A DNA stretch of 64,000 nt, from positions 682,001-746,000 of the forward strand of contig JAIWNF010000025.1 of assembly GCA_025093555.1 (NCBI GenBank), given 5' to 3'. Below the pieces are notes generated by a model. It saw only the letters and a program-made list of their open reading frames with translations. It was not told the DNA's origin and ran no database searches. How positions within the stretch are numbered: the first letter of the stretch is position 1; each line of letters starts with the position of its first letter. This document shows positions 38,179 through 51,539 of this stretch, in pieces. Source of the DNA: Circinella umbellata (taxonomy: Eukaryota; Mucoromycota; Mucoromycetes; Mucorales; Lichtheimiaceae). The translations under genes were made by a program, and so were the position numbers.

Positions 38179-38325
38179 AAAAAAAGAAAGAAACATTTGA
38201 TACGACTACTTTATATGGGTTAATAATGAATGGATGGAATAGAACAAATTGTACTATATTACATATCAATCGAGCAAATAAAAATATACATATAAAAAAA
38301 AGAAAAAAGGTAATTTATTCCCTTT

Positions 38326-40117
38326 TTAAAGAAATACATCCACGACACCTCCTTCAGAAATTGCATAAGAAGCTTCATTTTCTGGCATATCAGGAGAATC
38401 ATAAATCTTGGCAACACGTTCTTCACCTCGACCTTTACGAAGATAAACTCGGGTAGCTGAACTATTATTATTATTATTATTATTTTGTTGAAGCATATTG
38501 ATTAGTTAATTAATATTTCGAATTGCTCTTTTTTATATAAAAAGATAAAGCATAACTCCGTGTTTATTCTTCTACTTACGCATGTGCCTATTATAAATAT
38601 AAAACGGAATTACCTTCATTAGTTGATATTATATATATACGGTTGAAAAAAAAACCAAGTAAACTAACCAAAATATGACCACCAACAGGTTTCTTTGGAT
38701 CAGAAACAAATACCATACCACCTAAAATATATATTATAGAGTTCAAAAATCATATATATATATATAACATCAACAAATAGAATTATATATATACCACCAG
38801 GATCAGATGATACTTGATTTGTTAGAAAAACAGCCACATTATATTCTTCAGCAATTTTAGTAAGACGATTAAGCATTTGATTTAATTTTTGTTGGCGATC
38901 AGCTAATTCACCACGACCTGCATAATCACAACGAAATAAAGCAATGATAGAATCAACTATCAAGAGACGATAAACACCTTTTTCTTCAGCAAATTTAGCA
39001 GCAATTTCTATAATTAAATCCATTTGATGATCACTATTCCATGCTCGAGCAACAATAATATTATCTAAAACTACTTCTGGATCTGCTCCAAATCGTTCAG
39101 CAATAGATCGAATTCGATCTGGTCGGAATGTTCCTTCTGTATCAATGTATGCTATAATAAAAAAGGACCATAAACAGTTTGATTACAAAAATTTATAGGT
39201 GTATTATTTTATTTTTATTGGTAGAAATCCTAACCAACTTTACTACTAGCGCCACCATTTTCAGCGGAAAGTTGAACTTGAACACACATAGTATGTGCTA
39301 ATTGAGTTTTACCAGTTCGATATTCACCAAACACTATGAAAAATAAAATAGATAAAAAACATCATTATTTATTGAACTCATATCATATAACTTTATTATT
39401 ATTTTACCTTCGGTGATTGACATTGTTTGAATACCACCTATTATTATTAAATTATTAAAAAAAATGTTAAAACAAAAGAGAGGAAATACTATGTTATTAC
39501 CTCCAAGTAAAGCATCAAATTGTTTGCTTCCAGTAGAAATTTTAACAACTTTTTGTCTATGATGGGCTAATTCTGATCCTGTCATGAAACCACAACCCTA
39601 ATATTTTATTTTATTTTCAGTCAAACCCAATATTTACTGAAAAAACAAAAGAGAGAATAATTTTTACTTGTGTTTTTGAAGCAGCATCTTTAATCTTATC
39701 TACTTTTGTTTCAGATAATCCTTTAATCTTTAAAAGATTCTTTTTAATCATCATTTGAGCACCCTAATAAATTATTATTTAATATACACATTTTACTTGT
39801 GATATTGAAATAATAATAAATTCTACGAACCCGAACTGTACAAACACCTGCACCTTTCAGTTTATTGATATCAGCCATACCAATTCCATGTGCTTGAAGT
39901 TCATCAATACTGGTATAAAACTATTATTACATAATAATTATTAAAGTACCAAACTTTATCTATATTTCGCGTAGCATTATTGCTCTTTTTTTTTCTCACA
40001 TTTCCCTCCACCCCCCCCCTTATTTAGATTTACAGTTTCATCCATTGTATTGGTACCATCTTCGTCATCACTTGAATCTTGAACAACTTGATCTTCTGTT
40101 TGTTTTTTGGGGGGCAT
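38326..40117 (-). CDS. DMC1: meiotic recombinase Dmc1 (10 exons)
   Basis: RecA/Rad51-family ATPase that forms filaments on resected DNA and carries out strand exchange between homologs in meiosis. Exons (minus): 40117-40034, 39920-39831, 39763-39668, 39597-39501, 39437-39408, 39333-39244, 39151-38795, 38721-38669, 38587-38580, 38461-38326; 346 residues, against 334-340 for yeast and human Dmc1. An acidic N terminus is followed by the helix-hairpin-helix region ([20 protein letters not shown]), Walker A GEYRTGKT (135-142), Walker B LLIVD (225-229) and [10 protein letters not shown] near the end. Dmc1-type rather than Rad51-type residues include [31 protein letters not shown] and [16 protein letters not shown]. 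Exon 9 has only 8 bases. Exon 6 has two in-frame donor choices that differ by one Ser codon (end at 39244 or 39247). An AATAAA on the minus strand lies at 38318-38313, right after the stop. Confidence 0.95.
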
Positions 40118-42274
40118 TCTTGTGATAATCAGATAGTTTCTTTTTTTAAGGGGTTAAAGAAGAAAAAGAAAGAGAAAAGAAAACAAAAAAATTATGCAGA
40201 TGGACGCGGAACATGAATCTCTTTTTTTTTTTCTTACTCCTTCCGTCATCTCCAGATTTTATTTCCTTCAAATATGATGTTAATTAAGGATATACAGTAA
40301 GAGATAATTATTACAAAATGCCAGTTAATTTTTACATGTATTTCATTTATTTATTTAAAGAAAGAAGATTTACGTAGTAAAAGATGAAGAAATCAAAAAT
40401 CGATCTACCATTACACAAAGTTCGACTAAATAGGTAAAAGGGGATACTCGACATTTGACCATAAAAGGAGCAAAGCCGGAATTTCTGAAGACTAGTAAAA
40501 ATACACTCATATGACTTACATACACATGTAAAATATAAACTTATTATATATAGTTATTATATATAAAAATTAAATAGTATATAGAGTAAAACCAAGTGGT
40601 TTTAGTAATTGAAATATAGTTTATTTTATTCTATTGTTTTGTTTTGTTTTTTACTATAGTGTAAAAGAAATAAAGAAGAATAGTTTTTTTTTATATTGAC
40701 CGAATTGACGGGTCATTGAATCGTAAATTTTATAAAATAATAAACATGTTCTTGAACATTCCTTTTAATCTTTATTGTCTCCTTTGTAACAAAAGGTCCA
40801 TGCTTTTTAACCCCCTTATCATATTAAGCTCCTTCCCCCCCCCGTTGTACAAATTGACGATAAGAAGGTGGCTGTCACAATAACTTTTTTTTATAATATT
40901 TTCATACAAAAATGTGTTAAAAAAATGTACACTTTACTTTTCATCATGTGAATACTACGTTTTAAAAAAAAACGTGTGATGTACGTCTATATACGTAGAT
41001 TTGTCATTTGTTTGTGAATGTGTAATACAGTTTACTATAAAAGCTCTTTTTTGAATCATATGATAGATCTATAGTATCTTTTCTTAACATATATAGTATT
41101 ATAATTGGTCATGACGATCCTCTGATATCTTATTATTATTATGGCCAAGCTACGGTATCATTAATCAGTATTATTATAAGAAAATATTTCTTTGTTTCTT
41201 TTCTTTATACAATATTTTAATATTAATTCTTTCAAAAATAGTCTAAAAGTTCTTTCTTTTTTTTGGGGGGGGAGGGGAAAGAAGGCCTAAACTCGTGTTT
41301 TTACAATTTCTGTAAATATATAAAGGACTTGGAATTCTTAATCCTTTTATTAGTGTAGACTCAAGTTGTTGACTTATTTTCCTTTTTTGTAATTGGTGGT
41401 TTTCGTTAAAAAAAAGAAAAAGGGTGGGAAATAATAATGACCTTTTGTACAACAGCAACCAAAAAAAAAAACAAGTTGATGGACCGTGATATTTCATATG
41501 TATTTTGCATTTATTAAGTAACCCAACACCAAGAAAACTATAACTCCGTTATTCTTAAAAAAAAAGTTTATTTTCACAAATGATCTAGACAAAATGGTAA
41601 TAAGAAGCTATTCTCTTTAATAATACAATAGATAAAACAAAAAAAGATGATCGATTTACCGATCTACTGTGACATTTTCACTTTTATTTCCTAGAATTTA
41701 GAATACTGACAAAATAACTATTAACGAAAAGAAAATCAAATGTTAGTAAAAATTAGTAAAGGGGATATTAAGTTTTGAGGTCATAAAAATGAAGATAACG
41801 AATGTTATATATATATATATATATATATGCATATATGTATATATATAACGCTGTAAGAAGCGGAATAATTTTTTGTTGATGTTAAAAAAACGACTTGTGT
41901 GGTTGAGTCTGTACCATGGTTATACAAACCTATTGTGGCTACATATCCTTATTTTTCTCAAAACTTCTAGAATGCACAAAAGTACTCTACACTGAACAAA
42001 TATTTTAGATATACAATATATATATAATAGTGTATTATAAAAGAGATACATTGATGTATATATATTAATTATTGCAATAATAACGATAATACGTAGCAAC
42101 ATGTCCCAAGTTATATATATCATGATTATAATAACTATACTCTCAATAAAAGATAAAGTGAGTACATCTGCCTTTAGGCGGTTAGACTGGACACTATGTC
42201 ATAAGTTGAAAAATCATGAAATACGTATTTTCAGTTTGGAGAAGAAAGGTAAAGATTTAGAATATAAAACCACC

Positions 42275-42309
<35 letters not shown>

Positions 42310-44950
42310 CTTCTCTACGTATAAGCCATAAATAATGTCTATGACAGCGATAGTTATATCAAATTTCTTTTTTATTTGGTAATAGATCAAAGTTTCAGGA
42401 TAAAATAAAAAGAGGTTCATGTTTACATTGTCGTGGTCACTATCCAATAAAACGTTTGATTACGTACTGTCAAAACAAAACCAAAAAAGTATCATCTTCT
42501 CAGAAACAAACAAAGGTCAACTTTTATCTCAGAAGACATCAGACTAGCAAAACCAGCCCATCGACGACCTTGTGCATAACTATATTTTGTCTTTTCCTTT
42601 TTTTGTCTTATCAATTTGTTATTACTATAACTATTAATTAATAGAAGTGTACTTATAATGTAAGCATGTATATTCTTGAATAAAGCCCACTAATTCTATT
42701 TAATTCGGTTTATATAAAAAAAGGAGTGATATCAATACATCTGGCTTCTTTTTTTTACGTACCCATGACTCATAATTCAGTTTAAGTCAAAAGAATGAAA
42801 ACCTTTTTTTTTTATCAATGACAACTACTACTACTTTTAGCGTTCCTTCTGTTTTAATTTTATTTTCGTGCTATGTACTCATCTTAACGTAACGACAAAT
42901 CTCTCAAAGATTATTGGCTCAAATAGTCTTAATAGGTAATCTTGATAAGCTCGGGAACTCCTTTAAAAAGATTATAATCACTTGGTGTATTCCTCTTTTC
43001 CTTATATTAACTAGTAAAGTCATGTTACTACTAGTATTAAGCTTTATACCAATATGAAACAATGATTTTATGAACACGTATCGCAAACGTATTAGGGATT
43101 TGACAATATAATAATAATATGAATAAACTAAGATTTTTATATCACGAATAACTAACAAGAAGAACTTCTGTTGCGGATTGACTTTTTTGCTGTCATCAAT
43201 TTGACTAATAGTAATTAAACTTTTATCCTTATTTGTAAACCAGGAGTAATCATATGATGAAAGGACCTCCTGTCTTCTATCTTCATATTTAGAGAACTTG
43301 TATACAGCTATTGTTATGATAATGTTTGATTATTTACTACCTTTCATTATGTTTGAAAAAAAAAATTGTAATAATGAAATTATAACATTTGCGGCGCACA
43401 TCCATATATATTACTATTAGCCAACTTTTCTTTACTTGTGTATATATAAATATATATTCCCAACATTTCCATAATTAATATAATAAAAATAGTACTGACA
43501 GTAGTTTACTATTGTTTAGATATATTTGACGCTGGGTTCTCTTTTATTTTATTAGGCAAAAAAGTTATGTGTAACATTTCAAATAAACTTTGAACCATCT
43601 GCGCTAATTTTTTCTTCAATGTTGTGCTAGAAAAAAATGCTTGACAATGAGAAATTTTTATACTTGACTAAACTCATCTGTTTTTCAAAAAAAGGTAAAT
43701 AATAATGTTATCAAATAAACACCCAATTTGCAATATTAAACTTACAAAGAAAATAAAAATTAATATTGAAAGAAAAAAAAAAAAAAGCTTTTTTTTTTTG
43801 AGTAGATAATAAAATCAATTTCGAATGTTGGAAGAAAAACCTTATTTCTTTTTTTGTACTCTTTGGTTTCCCTTCGACCTACCCCTAAGTTACTGTTCCT
43901 CTCTCTCGGGGGGAGGCGTATTTTTTTGTTTGCGTCAGCACCAAGCAAAACAATGAATATTTTTGAATGCTGTGTCTCACGGACGTCGACTTTTTGCCTT
44001 ATTTAGTAATTAGGGGTACCTGGGGCACCTTCCTAAAGTAGATTTATGAGCCAAGTTACCAGCCCGCATATATATTATCCTAATATAATGGGGGAGATAG
44101 TGTCCTTTTTGTTGTTGTGCGCAATAGAAAGTGCTTTAATAATGTTTTATTATTATAGTCTTTTTTCTCTTAACATGATATTTTCATCTTTTGCTCCAAA
44201 GAAAAAAAGGTGATCAATGATAACCTCCTGTTTTCAAACAGTATCCTCCGTTGAAAAAGAAAGAGTAGTTTATTTTATGTTTTAGAAACACCGAAAATAC
44301 ACATGAAGATCGATATGAAAATTTCATATTCAAAGCTTGGGTACAATGAATTAGGCAAAAATGAAACTCGATCCTTTGTATTATTATATTATTATTACAA
44401 ACGTAATCTTATATATATACATTATTATGATGGATTATTGACAAGCGTTTAGTATGTTTAAATTCAACTGTTCTCTTACTCCTTTCAAAAAAAAAATATA
44501 AAAAAAAGCATCAAATCTCCGTCCATACACACGGACACAGATACAACCACACATCATCACACATGCACAACAGCACTTATATTCTCTGTTCTTGTTCTCT
44601 TCTTTTCTTTTTTAAACTTAATGTTTGAGGTAGTACAATGAAGGAGTTGTCTTACCCATTAATGAGATTGATACCCAAAGAAGTTCGCTGATCATTTAGG
44701 GCAAGTCAACTCCTATAGGATTATTTTTTAAGAAATATAAATAAGCATCATGTTCGAGACACTTCTTTTTGTACCTTTTTCTTTACTTTTTCTTTACTGG
44801 CGACAATTTTATTACTTCCCTCTCGTTATTATTTAATTTGATAGTAAGATATATATATTACATATATTACTACTACTACTACTACTACTATTACTATTAC
44901 TACTACAGTCACATATACCCTTTTTTTTACCACTTCTTCTTTTTATAATC
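40118..44950. other. gene-poor AT-rich stretch
   Basis: No supported gene in 4.8 kb. Contains the DMC1 promoter at the left, TA repeats at about 41806-41829 and 42280-42306, and T- or A-runs. Around 43940-44130 the DNA is less AT-rich, without a frame. The right end, with a TAC-type trinucleotide run at about 44868-44890, is the leader of the zinc-finger gene. Confidence 0.5.
44868..44908. repeat. TAC trinucleotide repeat
   Basis: Seven or more TAC units followed by interrupted TTACTA units, located 45-80 bases before the ATG of the zinc-finger gene and so probably in its promoter or 5' leader. Confidence 0.7.
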
Positions 44951-46015
44951 ATGAGCTTAAACTCTAACTTTGAACCACAGTTATCTTTTCCTCTTGCAAG
45001 TGCTCAAATTGATACATTTCTAAATTTTGAATTATCAGAGGCAACAACACGTATGTTTGACATTTCAAGGAAAATGGGCAACTCTACTACTCAAAATACT
45101 TTTGATAAAATCAGCAAGAATACTTCTATTACTTCTATTACTGGTAATAAGAGTAACAAAAGTATTTCAAATAAAGTTATCAAGAAACCATACAAGTGTC
45201 CACATTGTTGCAAGTGTTTTCCAAAACCAAGTGCCTTAACACCACATATATATACCCATACCGGCGAAAAACCATTTCAATGTCATATGTATGTATTTCA
45301 TTTCTATTTATTTTTACGTCTTTTTTTCTTTATATATTAAGTAGTAATCTTTTTATTTCATAATAGACCAGGATGTCATAAACGATTTGCAGTGATTAGT
45401 AATTTGAGACGTCATTTTAAAGTACATCAACCTAAAAAAGTAGGTCAAAAGAGCCGTATATCGCATAAAGAACGAATATTGCTTGTCCAACAACTTGCTG
45501 CTCAATATGGTAACCAACAAAAAAATGATCACATTCCATTCATTCCTCCATTTTTACAACCTGCTACTACTACAACAACAACGACAAATACTGATTATTA
45601 TGAACTACCTAATATTGAGACCATGACAACAACAATCACCTCAAGCGCAGCAACAATAATGCCATCATTATCTACAACAACACCATGTCCAATTTCACCA
45701 TCATCTCCAGCGCCAGCCTCGTCGTCATGGAAATTCTATGACGAGTATAATTATACCACTACACCAGATCCTATCATTTATACTAATATCATGTCATCTT
45801 CATCTCCATTATTGGATTTTCATCGGTCTACAGCGTCTTCAATTTCATCATCATCAGATTCTTCTTTATGTATCCCACCGCCACCATCAACATTTTCATT
45901 CAATGATTGTGGCCCTGTAACACCAGGAGATTATTTAACAACTTTAGACAATTCGGTAGTTGAATCAATTAGTACGACAAATGATAGTATGGACCCCGTA
46001 ACACAATGGATTTGA
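44951..46015 (+). CDS. two-finger C2H2 zinc-finger protein (2 exons)
   Basis: Probable transcription factor of 328 residues; exons 44951-45288 and 45367-46015. Two adjacent C2H2 fingers joined by the canonical linker THTGEKPF: finger 1 with C83, C86, H99, H103 ([17 protein letters not shown]), finger 2 with C111, C116, H129, H133 ([18 protein letters not shown]). The intron splits the Ile codon within finger 2, between its two cysteines. A basic, Ser/Asn-rich region precedes the fingers, and a lysine-rich KKVGQKSR segment follows. The remaining C-terminal half is Thr/Ser/Pro-rich, low in complexity and likely an activation or regulatory tail. Finger pairs of this kind are common in fungi and the target cannot be predicted. 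AATAAA at 46133-46138. Confidence 0.88.
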
Positions 46016-49000
46016 CAAATACCCAAAGAGATGATTTATATTTCTACTTCTTTTTAAAGCTCACTAGTTATAGTTCTGATTTTTTTTTTTTTTTTTTTTG
46101 CTTTTCTCATGTTATGTGAACATTAAAAATATAATAAATAAAGAATTATTTCTTTTAGGCCCTCAAACCATTCCCCGCCCCCTTTTTTTTCTTTCTCCAT
46201 TTGTCTATTTGAAAAGTGTGAAGGGAACAAACAACAAAAAAGTTGTGTGGAACCATGTTATGCTCGGTGTTTCCAAATTGACGCTATTTATGCTTGGGCA
46301 CAGATGCTTTTTCTTTAAATTGCATATCCAGATAAAAAAACGCCACCTTTGTACATTTGAAGCATATTTTTTTTCTGACTCTCAATTTTTTAAAATTGTT
46401 CTAGAGTTAAAAGGATAAACCTTTTTTTTTAATTTTTTTTTTGTTTGTTTGTTTGTTTTAAAGCTAAAATAAAAGAAGAGTCAGCTTTTCCTTATACAAA
46501 TAATAAAAAATAATTATTATTTTTATTCTTAGAACTCAAATATTCTTGTAAGAATGTTTGTCTTGATACTGTGCCCAAAAATAAAAAGAACATAGCTATG
46601 AAACTGCTAACATGTGCCTCCGCAATAACATGAAAGAAGAGTCCTAATATGGTTGTAATAGTAGCACAATCAAGATATAGAATGAAATTATTCTCTCTTA
46701 CTCTTATTTTTCTTTTTTTGGTGGGGGGTGAGAGAATTCATCTGTTTTACTATGTGTCATATATAAAAAAAAAATGAGTCTAGATCAACTTAAAAGTCAT
46801 CCTTTCACAACAAAAAAATGCCTCGTGTCCTCTTAAACAATGCACATTCGGAAATTCATTCTATTGTTAATAAATGTATTTATTCAAGTGAGTAAATATT
46901 GATTATAATAAAAATAATAGTAAACATATTTATGTACAGTGATAAAGAATAATAACTATCTGTGTGCGCTATCCCTTCTGGAAGATTGAATAACATGTAT
47001 AAGATGTCGTTTATAAGTAATCAAATAATGTATGTATTTGTTGTGTGTTTTCACTTGCTCATTAATAACAATCAATAAAAAAGGGAGAAAATAAACGTTA
47101 CGTAAGTATAAATCACAAGAATATAACGAGAACACATAACAAACAAAAATAGCGCATTTTATATGACTGTCATTTACTCTTATGTAAACAACAGGAATAC
47201 ACAACATAAAAGATATCAATGTAGTAAATTCCTTTTTACGTGTGTAAAATGTTTATACATTATAAATATAAGCAAGAAAAGAATATAGTCTTTTATTATT
47301 GAGGAAAAGAAGAACATTTTTTTTTCTTTAAAAAAAAAGGTTTCATCTTGATGCTAAACAACTTATCGTTAAAAACTTTATTACTCCTCTCCACATTATG
47401 TAGATGTTTTATTTATAATCACATAAAGCTGATCTTCTGGTGAAAGAAAAGATGGAATCTTTTTTTTTAAGTTTATGTAGACCACTTCTCAATTTGGAAA
47501 AAAAATCCATAAACATATGCTATCGACTTGATAATAGTTTAATTCTTAGCACCTTGACCCCCTTTTTTTTACATTTCTCCTGATTTTATTAGCTTGTGTC
47601 AGTGTATGTGAGTTCAATAAATTGGGTAGGTTGAATCAACAGTACCTGTTAATATAAGTATACAATCATTTCATTGTAGTAATAGAAATATGTTGCTTTT
47701 ATCTTTATAATAGAATATCTAGACACAGCTCTGTGTTCTATCTATGGTATTTCGTAATTAAATACAATTTCATTGTTATATACAACATGTAGTTTTGTGA
47801 AATAAGAAACAATAATTTATTGGTTTTTATTTTATTTTATCTTACCTTCATTTCTCATTGTACAAGTTATTCCTATTAAACATTTTCCAGTTATAAGTTA
47901 TTTTTATTTGATGGATATACATCTCTAGCAATAAAAAAGTGATATACCAGTATATAATACATATAATAAAAGCTTAATAAAATAGTTCTATATTGTACGT
48001 ACAATCACTTATCTTGGATTCTGTTTGTAATAGTATATTACAAACGAAGAAATAAAATACGTAGGTGGCAATAAACATACTTATTTAGCTAGAATACGTG
48101 CATTATTCTATATAACTGTGACTTCTACTACCATCAACATGTTGGAAGACTATGTATAAGATTAATTCGTAGTGTAATAAAATAGTTCGCTATACACGTA
48201 AATAATAATAATAGTAATATACGCATCAAACAAAAATAAATAGTTGCATGATTGTGAAATCACTATATAAGGCTACTAAATCATTTTTGGGGTGAAAATG
48301 ATTGGTTATGTGCTCTAGTAAGGGGTAAAGGTAGAGTTCAACAATGTTGAACCTTAAATCATGGCCAGATTTCCCCCTTCAAACGCACGTTCCTTCTCTA
48401 TGCAACTTGGTGCGCATGTATTTTAAGAAAGAAGGTAAATGATTCTTACGAACTTTAGCTTTTTAACTATTACTTATCATCGATTGATTTATATAATTTA
48501 TAATTTCAATTTCATTATGAAAAGCTGGTACTATATTAATTAAACTATGGTGTTAGCTGGTCTTCCAAGTTGCTCATGAAAAACAAGTATCAGGAAGAGT
48601 TATCATGGCAAAATTATCCGTGTAATACTTGTAGTGAAGTTGCTAAAAATATCCCCCCCCTCTCCGTATGATTGTAAACGTTTTATATGAACGACAGAAT
48701 ATACTAGAACGAAAATTCCAAAAGAGAAAGGTATGGTATTGGAACACGCTAGAAACATAACTCCTTTTTTTTTCAATAGTAACCAAAGAATAAGCAATCA
48801 TCATCAAAACGTTATTGCGCAAAAATTTAATGCTATATATACTATGTATTCTGGTGTCATTTTTTCTGGTTACTGTGGGCACTGAATGATGCATAAGCGC
48901 TGATAAAATTTGACAAAATAGCTCACAAATTACTATGCATTTTTTAGTATATCATATATATATATTTTTACCTACACTTATGATTTAATCGTCTCTCATT

Positions 49001-49288
49001 ACTCTACGTATTACTTTATGTATTTCATGAAGATACTTTGGTAAAAAAAAAAAAAACAACTCTATATAAAGTAGATGTAGATATAAAAGTATTACTATTA
49101 ATATCAAAGAAATGAAGATTGGAGTGTGAACTCTCAAATGAATTTAAGATTGTCAACAAAATTGGTCAGTCTGACGCATTGTTTTAAAGAATTTTTTTGC
49201 AGAGCATACCCCGAATTTTTTTTTTATTTCGGAAAAGCGCGAATATTTTTTTTTTAACTTTTGACACCATATATATATATATCCTTAA
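46016..49288. other. gene-poor AT-rich stretch
   Basis: No supported gene. The zinc-finger transcript probably ends near 46133-46138. The remainder is AT-rich with homopolymer runs; the frames at 46098-46418 and 46956-47219 have no domain or splice context. The right edge is the presumed promoter of the eIF2B gamma gene. Confidence 0.5.
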
Positions 49289-51539
49289 ATGCTGTTCGAG
49301 AAGTCGCGACATCATAAACTTTCTGAATTCCAAGCCGTTGTACTTGCTGGCTATGGAAGTACAAATCGGTAAGCTTAATACTAAATTTTTAGCAGTAAAT
49401 GAAACAAAAAAATACTTAAATCGATGAACAATTACTGAAAAAAAAAACGAATCACTCTTTTGTATAATAGTTTATATCCCATTTCTGAAGAAGACAACGT
49501 ACCGAAAGCATTATTACCTGTTGCCAACAAACCTATAATTTCATATACATTAGATTGGCTTGAAAAAGCTGGTATCCATGGTAAAATTTTTAAAAATTCT
49601 TTTTTTTTTTTTTCGTAGTTAAATGAATTTCTGATCAGCAACAATATACGACGACAACGAGGACAAACCATAATTAAATCCAAACAACATTTTTTTTTTT
49701 TTTTGAATTGTAGATGCCATTTTATTGGTTCAAGCTTCCGGAACAGCTCACCAGAAATTATCAGGATATATTGCGCGTGGATATCAGGGAAGTGTACATT
49801 GTAACGTTGTTGCTGTAGACGAAGATTTTGGTTCTGCAGATGCATTACGGTCTATTAAGGATAAAATAGAGGTAAATAGATATAAATATATGGATATATA
49901 AGTTAATGAAAAAAGAAATATATATGAACAGGGAATGACTTATTGAACTTTTTTCTTTTTCATTATAGCGTGATTTTATCGTTGTTCCTTGCGACCTTAT
50001 TACAGATTTGAATCCAAGAGAAATTTTAGATATTCATCGTGTGGAAAATCCAACAATGACTGCATTGTTTTATGAATCAAATCTATCAGATAGTGGGAAA
50101 GATGATGGTATGTTATATATTATAAAATTGAACAATGGGATGATATAAAATGATAGAAGTAATCCTAGATTTTTTTTTTGAAATGATAAATAGGACTTGC
50201 ACCTTATGTTGGAATAGATCCTGTTCAATCTTCTTTAGTATATAAAGTTCGACGTTTTGAGGATGAAGATTTCTCAATGCGAATGTCTTTACTGAACAAG
50301 TAAATATACATCGATATCTTATAATTAGAACAAAGGTTGGCTTATACACATACTTATATACGCTACGGTTATTTTAGATTTCCTCGTGTTCGAGTACATA
50401 CAAACTTAAATGATGCACATTTATACATTTTCAAAAGATGGGTAATTGATTTAGTTGCAGATAAGGAAAATATCTCAAGTATATCTGAAGATTTAATCCC
50501 AATGCTTGTCAAGTGCCAATATCAAAAGAAAATGGTAGAGCGTGAAAATGTAAAAAGTTGTAAGTAATTCTTTTTATATCTTAATATGGGATAGGGAAAA
50601 AAAGAAAAAAAAAACAGGGAATGGGATTATATATTATCTTTCTTCTAACTATTAGTAATCTTAATTAAATAATATTAGATGCATCTGCACAAAAATCTTT
50701 GTTTAGTACTGCATTGTCTCTTTCAACTACAGCATCTGATGATATTGATGACGATCAATTTTCACCTGATCCAACTCGTTCAACCTTTAAAAGCCCTGTC
50801 ACAACTCGTGCATATATATATCGTGGAGGTTTTTGTGGACGTGCTAACACAATTGCTGGATATAGTGAACTTAATCGTCATGTAAGTTTTGAATAAAAAG
50901 ACAGAAGAGAAGAGAGAAACAGAGATGTATAGCGCCCAATTATCCCTTGGTTCTTTCTAACTGTGTGAATCCGAAATAGGAAACCAAACAAGGAGCTTCT
51001 ATCACTCGTGTTCCATCCAGTACAGAAGTGGCACCTAAAACACAAGTAGGCAATGATTCCATTATTGGTGAACATACAAAGATCGATGAAAGATCATCAG
51101 TCAAGAAATCATGTGTGGGCGCTCATTGTGTTATTGGCAAGAACGTAAAGATTGCTAACTCTGTTATTATGGATTACGTAGTAATTGCAGACAAGTAAGT
51201 AATATGGATAGAGTAACAGGTTTTTTTTTTTTAAGGAGAACCTTATGCTTTTGTGTTTTTGTGATAACTAATTTTGCGGATATTGTTTTTTTTAGTGCAA
51301 AGGTGGATGGTTGTGTTATTTGTAATAATGCAAAGGTTTTGGAAAAGGCAGTTCTAAAAGATTGTGATGTTGCGGGTGAATATGTTGTTGAAAAAGACAG
51401 TAAGTTTTTGATTCTTATCGCTATTATTTAGTTGGATTAAACGACAATTACTTTGAAAAAATTCTAATTCCTTCTGCTTTTATTTATAGGTCAAGTGAAG
51501 GGAGAGAAATTAGTTGCATTCCGGGAAGCTATCAACTAA
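49289..51539 (+). CDS. GCD1: translation initiation factor eIF2B subunit gamma (10 exons)
   Basis: Part of the catalytic half of eIF2B, the exchange factor that recharges eIF2 with GTP and is the target of the eIF2-phosphorylation stress response. Exons: 49289-49368, 49471-49580, 49714-49871, 49969-50107, 50194-50299, 50378-50559, 50679-50881, 50980-51194, 51296-51399, 51490-51539; 448 residues. The nucleotidyltransferase-like N half has EFQAVVLAGYGS followed by PKALLPVANKPIISYTLDWL, the hallmark of this subunit and of sugar-nucleotide pyrophosphorylases, and VVPCDLITDLNP. The C half has hexapeptide (left-handed beta-helix) repeats such as IIGEHTKIDERSSVKKSCVG and VIGKNVKIANSVIMDYVVI. The start at 49289 gives a short N-terminal extension before EFQAV, as usual. 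AATAAA at 51768-51773. Symbol is that of the yeast ortholog (EIF2B3 in animals). Confidence 0.94.

Noticed and set aside
38700..40117. Assignment of the recombinase as Rad51 rather than Dmc1
   Set aside because: GFMTGSEL, the [13 protein letters not shown] form and [16 protein letters not shown] follow Dmc1; Rad51-specific strings are absent.
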